A DNA stretch of 64,000 nt, taken from assembly GCA_050633205.1 (NCBI GenBank), contig JBOEGA010000010.1:38625-102624 (forward strand). The letters are read 5' to 3'. The stretch comes from CBDHHC01 sp050633205. Its GTDB lineage: Bacteria > Pseudomonadota > Alphaproteobacteria > Rhizobiales > CBDHHC01. Below the pieces are notes generated by a model that worked only from the letters and a program-made list of their open reading frames with translations, made no database searches and was not told the origin of the DNA. The position numbers were made by a program, and so were the translations under genes. Positions 35,394 to 43,619 of this stretch are shown here, piece by piece. How positions within the stretch are numbered: the first letter of the stretch is position 1; each line of letters begins with the position of its first letter.

Positions 35394-36197
35394 ATGACCG
35401 AGAAATATATACTCTACATTGATGATACTGGTAGCCGCGACCCGAACCAAGTGCCCTATGACGAAAATCGAGACGATGGTATGGATTGTTTTGGTTTAGG
35501 CGGGATATTAATCAAAGAAGGTGACGTTGAAGACATTCTAACAAAGCACAAAGAGTTTTGTACGGAATGGGATATCACTTACCCGCTTCACTCATCGAGT
35601 ATTAGAGGGGGACGGCGCAATTTTGGTTGGCTAAGAAACCCGGAAAATGCCGGACAGTTTTTCCCAGCTCTAAATGAGTATCTGTTATCGCTGCCGATCA
35701 TTTGCACAGCCTGTATCATTGATCGTCCAGGCTATAGGAAAAGATATGACCACTATAACGATCGGCTCTGGTTTATGTGCAAGACAGCTTTTTGCATCCT
35801 TGTGGAGCGCACCGCGAAATATGTCGATAGCCAAGATGGAAAGTTTGAAATATATTTCGAACAAACTGGCAAGAAGGAAGACACAGACATAAAAAACTAC
35901 GTCCGTGAGTTGAAAAGAGAAGGAAATCCGTTTGATAGTCAGAATTCAGATGAGTATGAACCTTTCACAGCAGAGGATTATAAGCGGGTCGTGCTTGGAG
36001 AGCCGAGAGAAAAAACAAAGAAAGTTCCCATGATTCAAATTGCCGATCTGGTTCTTTATCCTATGGCGAAAGGCAAATACCAGCCCCAATACGGGCCTTA
36101 TAAAGCCCTAAAGAATGCCGGAAAACTTATTGATAGTTTTGTACCAGAAGACCAAATTAACAAATTAGGGATTAAATATAGCTGCTTTGATGAGTAG
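35394..36197 (+). CDS. DUF3800 domain protein
   Basis: A 267-aa protein of the DUF3800 family, thought to have an RNase H-like fold and common on mobile and defence loci. YILYIDDTGSRDPNQ gives the first acidic pair, PLHSSSIRGGRRNF the conserved His/Ser loop, CTACIIDRPGYRKRY the second strand, and PMIQIADLVLYPMAKGKYQP the late Asp of the active site. Catalytic residues look intact, so it may be a nuclease. It lies convergent to the RT-RNase H gene, 250 bp away, and the two might form one functional cassette. Confidence 0.82.
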   Translation: MTEKYILYIDDTGSRDPNQVPYDENRDDGMDCFGLGGILIKEGDVEDILTKHKEFCTEWDITYPLHSSSIRGGRRNFGWLRNPENAGQFFPALNEYLLSLPIICTACIIDRPGYRKRYDHYNDRLWFMCKTAFCILVERTAKYVDSQDGKFEIYFEQTGKKEDTDIKNYVRELKREGNPFDSQNSDEYEPFTAEDYKRVVLGEPREKTKKVPMIQIADLVLYPMAKGKYQPQYGPYKALKNAGKLIDSFVPEDQINKLGIKYSCFDE

Positions 36198-36449
36198 ATA
36201 AAATAAAAGCCCTGATATACAGAGTATACCGAGCTTAAATTTCGGCTTGCGCTAAGCGTCAAACCCCCGGGCCATGCCCATATGATTATTATATGATATC
36301 ACTATTTAAGATACAACAAAAATATCAAACACAATGTGCGACACTATTAAAAAATCGTTCTATATCCACCACCATGGCAATTGAGCATAGAGAAATGCTA
36401 AGTTTTAAAAAGAAAATCAAGGGCATAAATGCTTTTCGAAAGCCGAAAA

Positions 36450-38171
36450 TCAAGCAGCACTTTTTTGTTTGGAGGCTTCTAAAGCTTGCTCTTTCGCAAT
36501 GAGATCAGCACGTTCGTTATAAGGGTCACCATTATGCCCTTTGATCCAAACAACTTTTACACTACGTTGTTTCTGAACAAGAGATTGATATTCACGCCAC
36601 ATTTCGCCATTTGATTTTGCAACATTCTCTCCATTCGCGATTTTATATACATACTGGCTATCAGTCCTTATACAAACAGATTTATCAATGGGGGCTGCTT
36701 TTAAGGCCTCTATAACAGCAAGCAATTCCATTTGATTATTCGTAACTTCTAGCGCGAAGCCAGCCCCCACAGAATCGTCTTCATGCATAACATATGCCCA
36801 GCCACCCGGACCTTTATCACGCCCTTGTTTTTTGTTGTGTCCCTGAACAGCCCCATCTGTCGAAATAGTTATGGTTCGTGCTGATTTTACAAATCGGCTT
36901 CCCTTTTTCAGCCTAACAGGAACATCAGAAAAACTTTTTTGTTTTATGTCTGTAAGAACGCAAACTCCACCGGTTCTTCTCCGGGCTTTCCAATCATGAT
37001 TTCGGATAAAATCTGAATACCAGCTTCTGAAACGACCAAGCTCACCCTCAATTTTCATATCAAGTTGTTCTAAGGTTTCTGGTGCATTGTTGTAAGCGAA
37101 AGCATTGCCCCATCCTCGCAATATCCTGTCTATACCAACCATGGTCTGTACATAGCGTTGTGAGTTGTCTGCATGGGGCTGTCTTATAATGTCAACGATA
37201 CTGCGCTTGCCAACTTTGATTCTGTTCCTGACGGATTTAAGCAGCTCTGCCCGAGCTTTTGCAGAAGGCTGAAATAACCCCGGTCGAATATCATAGCCAA
37301 GAAAAACAAAACCATCTTTGATTTCACCGAAGTCTGCCTTGTCCTTAATCGACTTGGCAAACGGGTCATGACATTTCAGGCCAAGCTTTTCCAAGTGAGT
37401 TTTTGCACTTGCAAAAGCCTTAATCACGCGTCGCTCGTCTTTGGAGAGAAGCACAAAATCATCAATAAAACGGATACAAATGACGCCATGTTGATTAAAC
37501 TGCACATCAAAATCATAAAGCAGAACATTTCCAAACAAAGGTGATAATGGAGAACCTTGCGCTACCCCTTGCTCATCTGTCGGGAATACTTTGCGGTCAT
37601 CGCCAAGATTTTTTTCATTCACCAAAGTTACTGTCGTTGCTTTGGAGAGCAATTCGATAAAACGCTCATCGTCAATACCAGATGCTAACTTATCAATGAC
37701 AGACTTACGGGAAATTCCATCAAAAAATCCGGAAATATCTGATCTAACAAAATAACGACAACCGTCCTTGATTGCTTCGTCTATCATTTTAAGGCCGTGA
37801 GGAACGCTGCGTTCCGGCACTCCACCAACGCTTGTCGGCATTGTATTGACAGATTTTACGAAGGAAGATCGGTCTTGCAAAGTATCTAGAACTGCTCGCT
37901 CTACTATACGGTTCTGGACAGACGCCATGACAATACCGCGTTTACTACCGCTACTTTTCTTTTTTGTAACACCATATTGCGGATCAAATTCAAAAGAACC
38001 ATCACGTAAGCGTTTTTGTATTCTTATAATATTACGTGTAGCTTGATGATCGAATTGTTCCGTAGCCCAACGTGTCTCTTCCAATTTGGAGGCATAACCA
38101 TTCTCTCGAATGCGTCGCCATGCTTGGAAAAGATTGTGCTGTTTTTTAGTTTCGTCGAATAATTTGCCCAC
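36450..38171 (-). CDS. Reverse transcriptase fused to RNase HI
   Basis: A 573-aa protein. Residues ~40-330 are a reverse transcriptase: RSDISGFFDGIS (catalytic Asp145), QGSPLSPLFGNVLL (motif 4) and RFIDDFVLLS (FIDD, Asp237/238). A thumb-like region follows with a GWGNAFAY motif of group II intron type. Residues ~432-565 are a complete RNase HI: STDGAVQ (D439), NNQMELLAV (E482), RTDSQYVYK (D504), GHNGDPYNERADLIA (D556). No maturase X or endonuclease domain and no intron domain V are seen, and motif 4 excludes a DGR RT. GTG start with a purine-rich leader. It resembles uncharacterised bacterial RTs, and a defence or retron-like role is possible. Confidence 0.9.
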   Translation of the reverse strand: MGKLFDETKKQHNLFQAWRRIRENGYASKLEETRWATEQFDHQATRNIIRIQKRLRDGSFEFDPQYGVTKKKSSGSKRGIVMASVQNRIVERAVLDTLQDRSSFVKSVNTMPTSVGGVPERSVPHGLKMIDEAIKDGCRYFVRSDISGFFDGISRKSVIDKLASGIDDERFIELLSKATTVTLVNEKNLGDDRKVFPTDEQGVAQGSPLSPLFGNVLLYDFDVQFNQHGVICIRFIDDFVLLSKDERRVIKAFASAKTHLEKLGLKCHDPFAKSIKDKADFGEIKDGFVFLGYDIRPGLFQPSAKARAELLKSVRNRIKVGKRSIVDIIRQPHADNSQRYVQTMVGIDRILRGWGNAFAYNNAPETLEQLDMKIEGELGRFRSWYSDFIRNHDWKARRRTGGVCVLTDIKQKSFSDVPVRLKKGSRFVKSARTITISTDGAVQGHNKKQGRDKGPGGWAYVMHEDDSVGAGFALEVTNNQMELLAVIEALKAAPIDKSVCIRTDSQYVYKIANGENVAKSNGEMWREYQSLVQKQRSVKVVWIKGHNGDPYNERADLIAKEQALEASKQKSAA

Positions 38172-38745
38172 TGTCTCTCTCTTGGTAAGCGATGTCGGTT
38201 GCCTCGCCTCACCTCTAATGCTGTCTGTTGCTCAACGAGACCATGGTCATTGTGATTTCTCATAAAGACCTCAGCACCCCGAGAACAGGTTGCACGCCTT
38301 TCGACGCCGTCCTGTCCGACGTTCCGCATAAGTCCAGCACCAATTAATGGCCCAGCCACGCGGAAACATTGAGCAGGTTCTTTCTAACAGATTCGCAAGA
38401 ACAGAACAAATACAGATAAGTATTCTTATGTATTGAGGGCACCGAGAGGGATGCAACGGGAGAGCGGAGCGTCTCCCTTGCCAAGATGTACTACAGTACA
38501 CATCTTGCGAAGCACGTTAAGTCTGAATTTTCGATATTTTCTTATGGTGCATCTGAAAGTCACTGTGCTGTATCGTGATCCTGAATATGCGTCTCTAATA
38601 CTCAGCCTTGTTTTCGATTCCTGCCAGCCTAAGTAATGTTATTTCATCCAGCGGTATTTGCGGTGTCGATGAATACTGGTCACTGTTCCCATGATGCGAG
38701 CAATAGCGAAGCTTCCCGGTTCCAAATACCACTAGCACTATTCCG
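38172..38745 (-). ncRNA. Candidate structured non-coding RNA upstream of RT-RNase H
   Basis: About 570 bp separate the RT start from the resolvase stop with no credible coding frame. On the RT strand it holds, in order, AAGATGT/ACATCTT (38483-38506), GGGAGA/TCTCCC (38458-38477), ATAAG/CTTAT (38416-38429) and a GGACAGG/CCTGTTC pairing nearer the RT. Retrons and several defence RTs use an upstream RNA as template. This stretch is the obvious candidate, but the match is positional and structural only. Confidence 0.4.
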
Positions 38746-39351
38746 TCACCCTAGTACTAGCCCCATACGCTTGAAACTGCGCGTCACTGTAGCATGGCTG
38801 ATACCAAGCCTTTCTGCAACGACATAGATCGGGACATTTTCCTGCATCACAAGGCGGTGGCCTAGCAGAATACTTTCTGCATCCAATTTGTAGGGGCGTC
38901 CAATCTGCTTACCTTTCCTCCGTGCGGCCTCCATGCCGTGAATGGTATTTTCAACGATGATCTCGCGCTGAAACTCCGCAAAGGCACTGAACATGTGATA
39001 GATCAGCCTGCCGCCCGGTGTCGTGGTGTTGATCGCTTCGCAGATCGAGCAGAAATGAATATTATCATTGTGAAACCGCACCAGTAAATCAGACAGATGC
39101 AGGACAGAGCGCCCCAGACGGTCCAGCTTGAACACGACAAGTGTATCGCCGGGAACCAGAACCTTTATCATCTCATCAAGGCCGGGACGTTTGGATAAAG
39201 CGCCTGACAACCCATGATCTTCAAATATCATGTCGCATCCGGCGGCTTCCAAAGCCTCCCGCTGCATTCTCAGTTTCTGGTCTTTGGTGGAAACGCGCGC
39301 ATAGCCGATCTTGCGGCCAGTGGTTTGAATATCAGGTAGCCAATCCTTCAT
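38746..39351 (-). CDS. Serine recombinase, resolvase/invertase type
   Basis: A 201-aa small serine recombinase. GYARVSTKDQ holds the nucleophile (Ser21), followed by LVVFKLDRLGRSVLHL and FAEFQREIIVENTIHGMEAA, both typical. The C-terminal helix-turn-helix (VVAERLGISHATVTRSFKRM) is complete. It may resolve dimers of the element or invert a segment. GGAGAA precedes the ATG at the right distance. It is divergent from the 100-aa/large recombinase unit, with a 470-bp control region between. Confidence 0.92.
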   Translation of the reverse strand: MKDWLPDIQTTGRKIGYARVSTKDQKLRMQREALEAAGCDMIFEDHGLSGALSKRPGLDEMIKVLVPGDTLVVFKLDRLGRSVLHLSDLLVRFHNDNIHFCSICEAINTTTPGGRLIYHMFSAFAEFQREIIVENTIHGMEAARRKGKQIGRPYKLDAESILLGHRLVMQENVPIYVVAERLGISHATVTRSFKRMGLVLG

Positions 39352-39430
39352 CGGGGTTCTCCTGTCTCTGCAAAAAGGAACCTTTTTGAAATCGAGGTCA
39401 GAAACACCCAGCCAGATGGCCCGAAAATTA

Positions 39431-39450
39431 AAAATGGCGGAAAATGGCGG
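39431..39450. repeat. Tandem 10-bp repeat AAAATGGCGG x2
   Basis: Two perfect adjacent copies. Each contains AATGGCG, the first seven bases of the proposed att core. Confidence 0.6.
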
Positions 39451-39593
39451 CGTATCAAAGACATGTTAAGCATTTTGTTGTTCTGAATACAGCTTACCAA
39501 AACCCTTCCCTTTTGGACAACAAGAAAATGAAATTTTTCTTTGTTTTACATACGGTTGAATGCGTGGAGTGCCTTTGCTTTCAGTAAATGCAT

Positions 39594-39622
39594 TTTACCC
39601 TCAATTTACCCCCAGATTTACC
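39594..39622. repeat. Three TTTACC direct repeats, 11-12 bp apart
   Basis: TTTACC starts at 39594, 39605 and 39617, on one helical face, upstream of the 100-aa gene. Possible operator. Confidence 0.5.
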
Positions 39623-39825
39623 TGGCGATGATGGTTTACTCTTGCTTGCAGACGGTATTACAGGCTGCAAGGCAAGGATAGTGCACCGCTTGTTTTGGTA
39701 TCGGCTCCCGTCAAAAAGATTGCATTTTTAGGATCTTGTTCCTATAATGTTCTCTTTTGCGAATTCAGGTCATAGTGATCTGAAAAGCTGTAAAAAATGA
39801 AAGGTGCGAGACAAGAGAGGCAAAG

Positions 39826-40128
39826 GTGGCGAACACAACAAAAAACAAACATGGTTCAAAAGAACCAGAATCCCCTTCAACCCTTACAATTGATGTCGAG
39901 CACTATCAGACTTATCTGGATGACATGGATATTCCCGATGAGAAGAAACGCGAACTGGTCGAGACAATCTATTCCATCGTGGTTCAGTTCGTTGAACTTG
40001 GTTTCGGCATTACTACAACCGACCAAGCTCTGGAAGCGCAAAAGAAGCACCCCGGAACGCAAAATTCGCCGTTCAATCTTGACTCTGATACAATCAAGGC
40101 GCTCGTAAAAGAAGAGGAAAACGCATGA
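39826..40128 (+). CDS. Small acidic protein of the mobile element, unknown function
   Basis: A 100-aa acidic protein with no recognised domain. Ser/Lys-rich N-terminus, then an acidic helical part (DDMDIPDEKKRELVETIYSI). It begins with GTG preceded by AGAGAGGCAAAG. Its TGA overlaps the ATG of the large serine recombinase (40125) by 4 bp, so the two are translated together. Small proteins in this position can be directionality factors or regulators of the recombinase; that is inference from position. Confidence 0.7.
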   Translation: MANTTKNKHGSKEPESPSTLTIDVEHYQTYLDDMDIPDEKKRELVETIYSIVVQFVELGFGITTTDQALEAQKKHPGTQNSPFNLDSDTIKALVKEEENA

Positions 40129-41693
40129 GATTTGACACCGGACCGACCCATAATGTGACAAATGCAATTATCTATTGCCGGGTTTCCAGTAAAGCACAGA
40201 CCAAGCGGGGCGATGGCCTGAATTCTCAGGAAACCAGATGCAGGGAATACGCAAAGTATAAAGGCTATACAGTTTCTCAGGTGTTCACAGATGACCTGAC
40301 AGGAAAAAGTGCCAACCGACCCGGATTGAAAACCCTGCTTGCCTTTTTGCAAGCGGATCGTAAGAATCCTCATGTTGTTATCATTGATGACCTTTCGCGC
40401 TTTGCGCGGAGGGTTCCTCTTCATTTTGAATTGCGGGAAACAATAGCGCTTGCTGGCGGCATTCTGGAATCGCCATCCGTGGAGCTGCGGGACGATGCGG
40501 ACGGAGAACTCCATGAATATATTCTGGCCTCTGTCTCACAACACCAAAGCCGCAAGAATGCCGAACAGACTTTAAACAGGATGCAGGCAAGATGTTTTAA
40601 CGGTTATTGGGTATTCCAACCGCCCATGGGTTTTAAATACGAAAAAGTGGAAGGTCATGGAAAGCTGCTTGTCCGTAACGAGCCGATAGCTTCTATCGTT
40701 CAGGAAGCTTTAGAAGGTTTCGCTTCTGGGCGCTTTGATGCGCAGGTGGAAGTCAAACGCTTTCTGGAAAGCAAGCCAGACTTCCCCAAAGACCTGCCGA
40801 ATGGAGAAATTCGCAACCAGCGCATAACCGATATTCTGAGCCGCGTAACCTACGCCGGATATATCGAAGTGCCGAACTGGGATATCCCGCTGCGGAAAGG
40901 CCACCATGAAGGGTTAATCTCACTGGAAACTTACCAGAAGATTCAGGATCGTTTAAAGGGCGGTGTAAAATCTCCAATGCGCAAAGACATCAACGAAGAC
41001 TTTCCTCTTCGGGGCTTCATTGTCTGCGGCGATTGTGAAAAGCCCTTAACGGCTTGCTGGTCCAAGAGCAAGACAGGCAAAAAGCATCCATACTATCTTT
41101 GCCACAACAGGGCTTGTGAAAGTCACCGCAAATCAATACGCCGGGATAAGGTCGAAAAAGAATTCGAAACGCTCCTGCATGCCTTAAGGCCAACTGAAGG
41201 CTTATTTAATCTAACAAAAGCATTGTTCAAGACTGTCTGGGATTGGAACTTGAAACAGGCCGGGGCGCTCAAGAAAAAAATGAAAACCCAAATCATCCAG
41301 ATTGATCACCAGATCGAAGGGCTGGTCGATAGAATCGTTGATAGCACAAGCCCTACGGCTATTAACGCCTATGAAAAACGTCTGGCCAAACTCGAAAGAG
41401 AAAAGCATCTTGCGGCTGAAAAACTAGAAACTGGCACGGCTCCAAAACATCCATTTGATAAAATGTTCGAACTCTCATTCAGGTTCCTTGCAAACCCTTG
41501 GATTCTTTGGAGTTCAGATAAGCTGGAACACAAGAAAACAGTGCTGAAACTAACATTTTCGCAGCGATTACCGTACTGCCGGAAAAACGGGTTTCGAACC
41601 CCGAAAATATCCTTACCATTCAAACTGTTAGAGGAGATGAAAATGCATAATTTGGAAATGGCGCACCGGGGAGGATTCGNNCTTGATTCGTAG
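40125..41693 (+). CDS. Large serine recombinase (integrase), 3' end altered by integration
   Basis: A large serine recombinase. Residues 13-150 are the catalytic domain with YCRVSSKAQ (Ser21) and VVIIDDLSRFARR. A recombinase domain follows, then a zinc ribbon (FIVCGDCEKPLTACW, later YYLCHNRAC), and a coiled-coil end. The frame runs into the tRNA-Arg on the opposite strand and through two unknown bases, so its last ~9 residues (RGGF onwards) are antisense tRNA. Up to MAH (residue 514) it appears native, and the proper tail is the ORF at 33008-33115. It would integrate and excise the element at the tRNA 3' end. Confidence 0.88.
   Translation: MRFDTGPTHNVTNAIIYCRVSSKAQTKRGDGLNSQETRCREYAKYKGYTVSQVFTDDLTGKSANRPGLKTLLAFLQADRKNPHVVIIDDLSRFARRVPLHFELRETIALAGGILESPSVELRDDADGELHEYILASVSQHQSRKNAEQTLNRMQARCFNGYWVFQPPMGFKYEKVEGHGKLLVRNEPIASIVQEALEGFASGRFDAQVEVKRFLESKPDFPKDLPNGEIRNQRITDILSRVTYAGYIEVPNWDIPLRKGHHEGLISLETYQKIQDRLKGGVKSPMRKDINEDFPLRGFIVCGDCEKPLTACWSKSKTGKKHPYYLCHNRACESHRKSIRRDKVEKEFETLLHALRPTEGLFNLTKALFKTVWDWNLKQAGALKKKMKTQIIQIDHQIEGLVDRIVDSTSPTAINAYEKRLAKLEREKHLAAEKLETGTAPKHPFDKMFELSFRFLANPWILWSSDKLEHKKTVLKLTFSQRLPYCRKNGFRTPKISLPFKLLEEMKMHNLEMAHRGGFXLDS
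41657..41666. repeat. Candidate attR core overlapping the tRNA-Arg 3' end
   Basis: AATGGCGCAC, identical to the left core. It is the complement of the tRNA terminus GTGCGCCA plus TT. Confidence 0.6.
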
Positions 41694-41725
41694 TCAAGTA
41701 CTCTATCCAGCTGAGCTACCGGTGC
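41659..41725 (-). tRNA. tRNA-Arg (anticodon ACG), interrupted by a 2-N gap
   Basis: On the minus strand, acceptor stem GCACCGG pairs with CCGGTGC, followed by discriminator G and an encoded CCA. D-arm TAGCTCAGCTGGATAGAG is normal. Anticodon stem CTTGA/TCAAG encloses CTACGAA with anticodon ACG, which reads CGU (and CGC/CGA after inosine change). The variable loop and 5' half of the T stem are missing; the NN at 41680-41681 stands for about a dozen absent bases. So the gene is probably whole in the organism. It is the integration target of the adjoining element. Confidence 0.88.
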
Positions 41726-41959
41726 GTATCGATGTATGTTCTGGATGTTGAGGGTTGTTTTGCATGGCAAAACTGCTGGCTTGTGAAGCCCTCAACTGCA
41801 TCGAATGGTTGGTCTAATGCCTTTTTGATCTGAAAGCAAGGGGGGTCTTGCGGGATTATTCAATTTTTTTAAAGAAAATTGTTAATTTGATTTATTATAC
41901 CCGAATTAACGCACTGATATTGAATATATTCCAGCGGTTTTGGGCCATGGGGGTTTTAA

Positions 41960-43390
41960 TCATGCGGGGAGGGTTATTCTGAAGGTTGTGCCCTGGTCTT
42001 CTTCCAGAAGCTCCAGCTTGCCGCCATGAGCGCGGACCAGCTCTGCCGAGATGGCGAGGCCTAAACCTGTGCCGCCTTTTCTCACGGAGCCCTTGAAGGC
42101 ATCGAACAGGTGTTCTCTTGCCCGTTCCGGGACGCCGGGGCCGTTGTCTGCCACATCAATATGGATCGTGTTGTTATCGGTGAAGGCTTTTATCTGGATA
42201 TGGCCAGATTTTTTCTCGCAGTTTTCGAGGACCTGAACCGAGTTCCGGCACAGATTGAGGAAGACGCGGTAGAGCTGATCCTTATCTGCCCTGACGTGGA
42301 TTTCTTCGGCTATATTCAGGGTCCAGTTGACTTTTTCCTGTCCTGCCAGTTCCAGACTTTCGCGCACTTCAACTATGAGGTTTTTCAGGTTGAACTCTGT
42401 TGTTACGGGCTTGGGTTCCGGCGCCTGACCGAATTGCAGGGTGTTCTGGCAGAGGCGGATGGCGCGATCGAGTGAGGAGATTAGCTTTGGCGTAAAGCGC
42501 TGGACCTGCGGGTCCTTTATCTCGCTCATGCGGTCGGATATCAGAGTGGCGTTGGCCAGCATGTTGCGGAGGTCGTGGTTGATTTTGCTGACTGCGAGAC
42601 CCAGCGCGGCAAGTCGGCTTTTCTGGTGCAGCATATCCATGAGCTGGTGCTGCATCTGGGACAGTTCGCGTTCGGCTGTTCCGATTTCATCGCCACGGGT
42701 AGAGGGAATGATGATCCGGGTACTGTCTTCCGGGTTGTCTGCGAAGTTGACCATGTTGTGGGTCAGGCGCATCATGGGGCGTACAAGGAAGAGGTTCAGT
42801 GCGAAGTAAACCATTGCGGCGGTGATGATGGAAATAACGATGGACAGGCCCAGAATTTTCAGGCCGAAATTGAATACGTCCTCATAGGCTGCGCGCTCGT
42901 CTACGACTATTTCGATCATTTCTCCGGCGCCGAATGTGGGGTTTCCGGTAACTCTTACCAGGCCATGCTCTCTTCTGAACAGCAGCATGACAACATCTCC
43001 CAGCAGTGTGAGTGCCGAGGGGTCGCGGAAGTCATATCGTTCGCGGATCTGCACCTGTTCATTTGGGCTCAGGACAAGGCGTTTGGATTTTTCCCGTTTG
43101 AGGGCGACGGCATAGACCTGTGCGTTTTTAAGAAGTTCTTTCTGCAGCATTTCAGGGATCATTTTTCCTGATGAAGCTTCAACGGAAAGTGCTGCAAGCT
43201 GAGCCGCTGCGAGGCGTTCCGCAAACCAGTTTTTACGGAAGTTTGCAACGGATGGCATGAAAATAAGAATTTCTGCCAGCATTACGAAGATTATTGTGAG
43301 CAGCAGAAGTTTTGTCGAGAGCCCGAGCCTCGAACTTCTGGTTCTGATCCATCTGCCTGCTTTCAGGCCACCGTTAACTAGTAATGACAT
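41960..43390 (-). CDS. Sensor histidine kinase
   Basis: A 476-aa membrane kinase. Helix 1 (KLLLLTIIFVMLAEILIF) and helix 2 (LGLSIVISIITAAMVYFALN) flank a ~130-residue periplasmic sensor. A HAMP-like linker leads to the H-box AVSKINHDLRNMLANATLI. The ATPase domain has LNLCRNSVQVLE (N box), IDVADNGPGVP (G1) and GGTGLGLAIS (G2). No response regulator gene is adjacent, so it is an orphan kinase. It follows the flavin reductase gene at 229 bp and probably has its own promoter. Confidence 0.9.
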   Translation of the reverse strand: MSLLVNGGLKAGRWIRTRSSRLGLSTKLLLLTIIFVMLAEILIFMPSVANFRKNWFAERLAAAQLAALSVEASSGKMIPEMLQKELLKNAQVYAVALKREKSKRLVLSPNEQVQIRERYDFRDPSALTLLGDVVMLLFRREHGLVRVTGNPTFGAGEMIEIVVDERAAYEDVFNFGLKILGLSIVISIITAAMVYFALNLFLVRPMMRLTHNMVNFADNPEDSTRIIIPSTRGDEIGTAERELSQMQHQLMDMLHQKSRLAALGLAVSKINHDLRNMLANATLISDRMSEIKDPQVQRFTPKLISSLDRAIRLCQNTLQFGQAPEPKPVTTEFNLKNLIVEVRESLELAGQEKVNWTLNIAEEIHVRADKDQLYRVFLNLCRNSVQVLENCEKKSGHIQIKAFTDNNTIHIDVADNGPGVPERAREHLFDAFKGSVRKGGTGLGLAISAELVRAHGGKLELLEEDQGTTFRITLPA

Positions 43391-43619
43391 AATCTGATTT
43401 TCTGGCTGAAATTCGTAACTGTCGCGACAGTACTATAATTTCAATAGCATGTGCTCTCTCTTAGGGTGAAATGCAAGAGAAATACCGTATTTTGTTTCGC
43501 TATATGGTTACCAGAACCAGATTATGTCATCAAGAGCACCCCTCAAAACCCTTCTTTTGCGTCCTGAGAGCAAGTTTTCGTTTCTGCGTTCCTTAAAGAG
43601 ATTTCGTCCCTACTCTGAT

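Larger units (their letters stand above)
39352..39825. other. Control region between divergent recombinase genes, with short repeats
   Basis: About 470 bp without a gene. It holds a perfect tandem AAAATGGCGG (39431-39450) and three TTTACC boxes at 39594, 39605 and 39617, 11-12 bp apart. Both could be binding sites of a recombinase, excisionase or repressor. Confidence 0.45.
33007..41666. mobile_element. Putative integrative mobilizable element at tRNA-Arg
   Basis: Proposed element of about 8.65 kb bounded by a 10-bp direct repeat AATGGCGCAC (33007-33016 and 41657-41666). The right copy is the complement of the tRNA-Arg 3' end including CCA, a classic integration site. Inside are mobC, a relaxase, DUF3800, RT-RNase H, a resolvase-type recombinase, a 100-aa protein and a large serine recombinase that abuts the tRNA. 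The boundaries are strengthened by the fact that joining the two ends extends the recombinase reading frame into the 35-codon ORF at the left end. An excision PCR has not been done, so the limits remain inferred. Confidence 0.72.

Noticed and set aside
36450..38171. The RT as the enzyme of a DGR acting on the XRE-FGE gene
   Set aside because: Motif 4 is QGSPLSP, not the SQ-type of DGR enzymes, and no template repeat lies near it; it is also inside the element while the target is outside.
36450..38745. Group II intron interpretation of the RT locus
   Set aside because: No domain V-like hairpin downstream, no maturase or endonuclease domain, and an RNase H domain instead.
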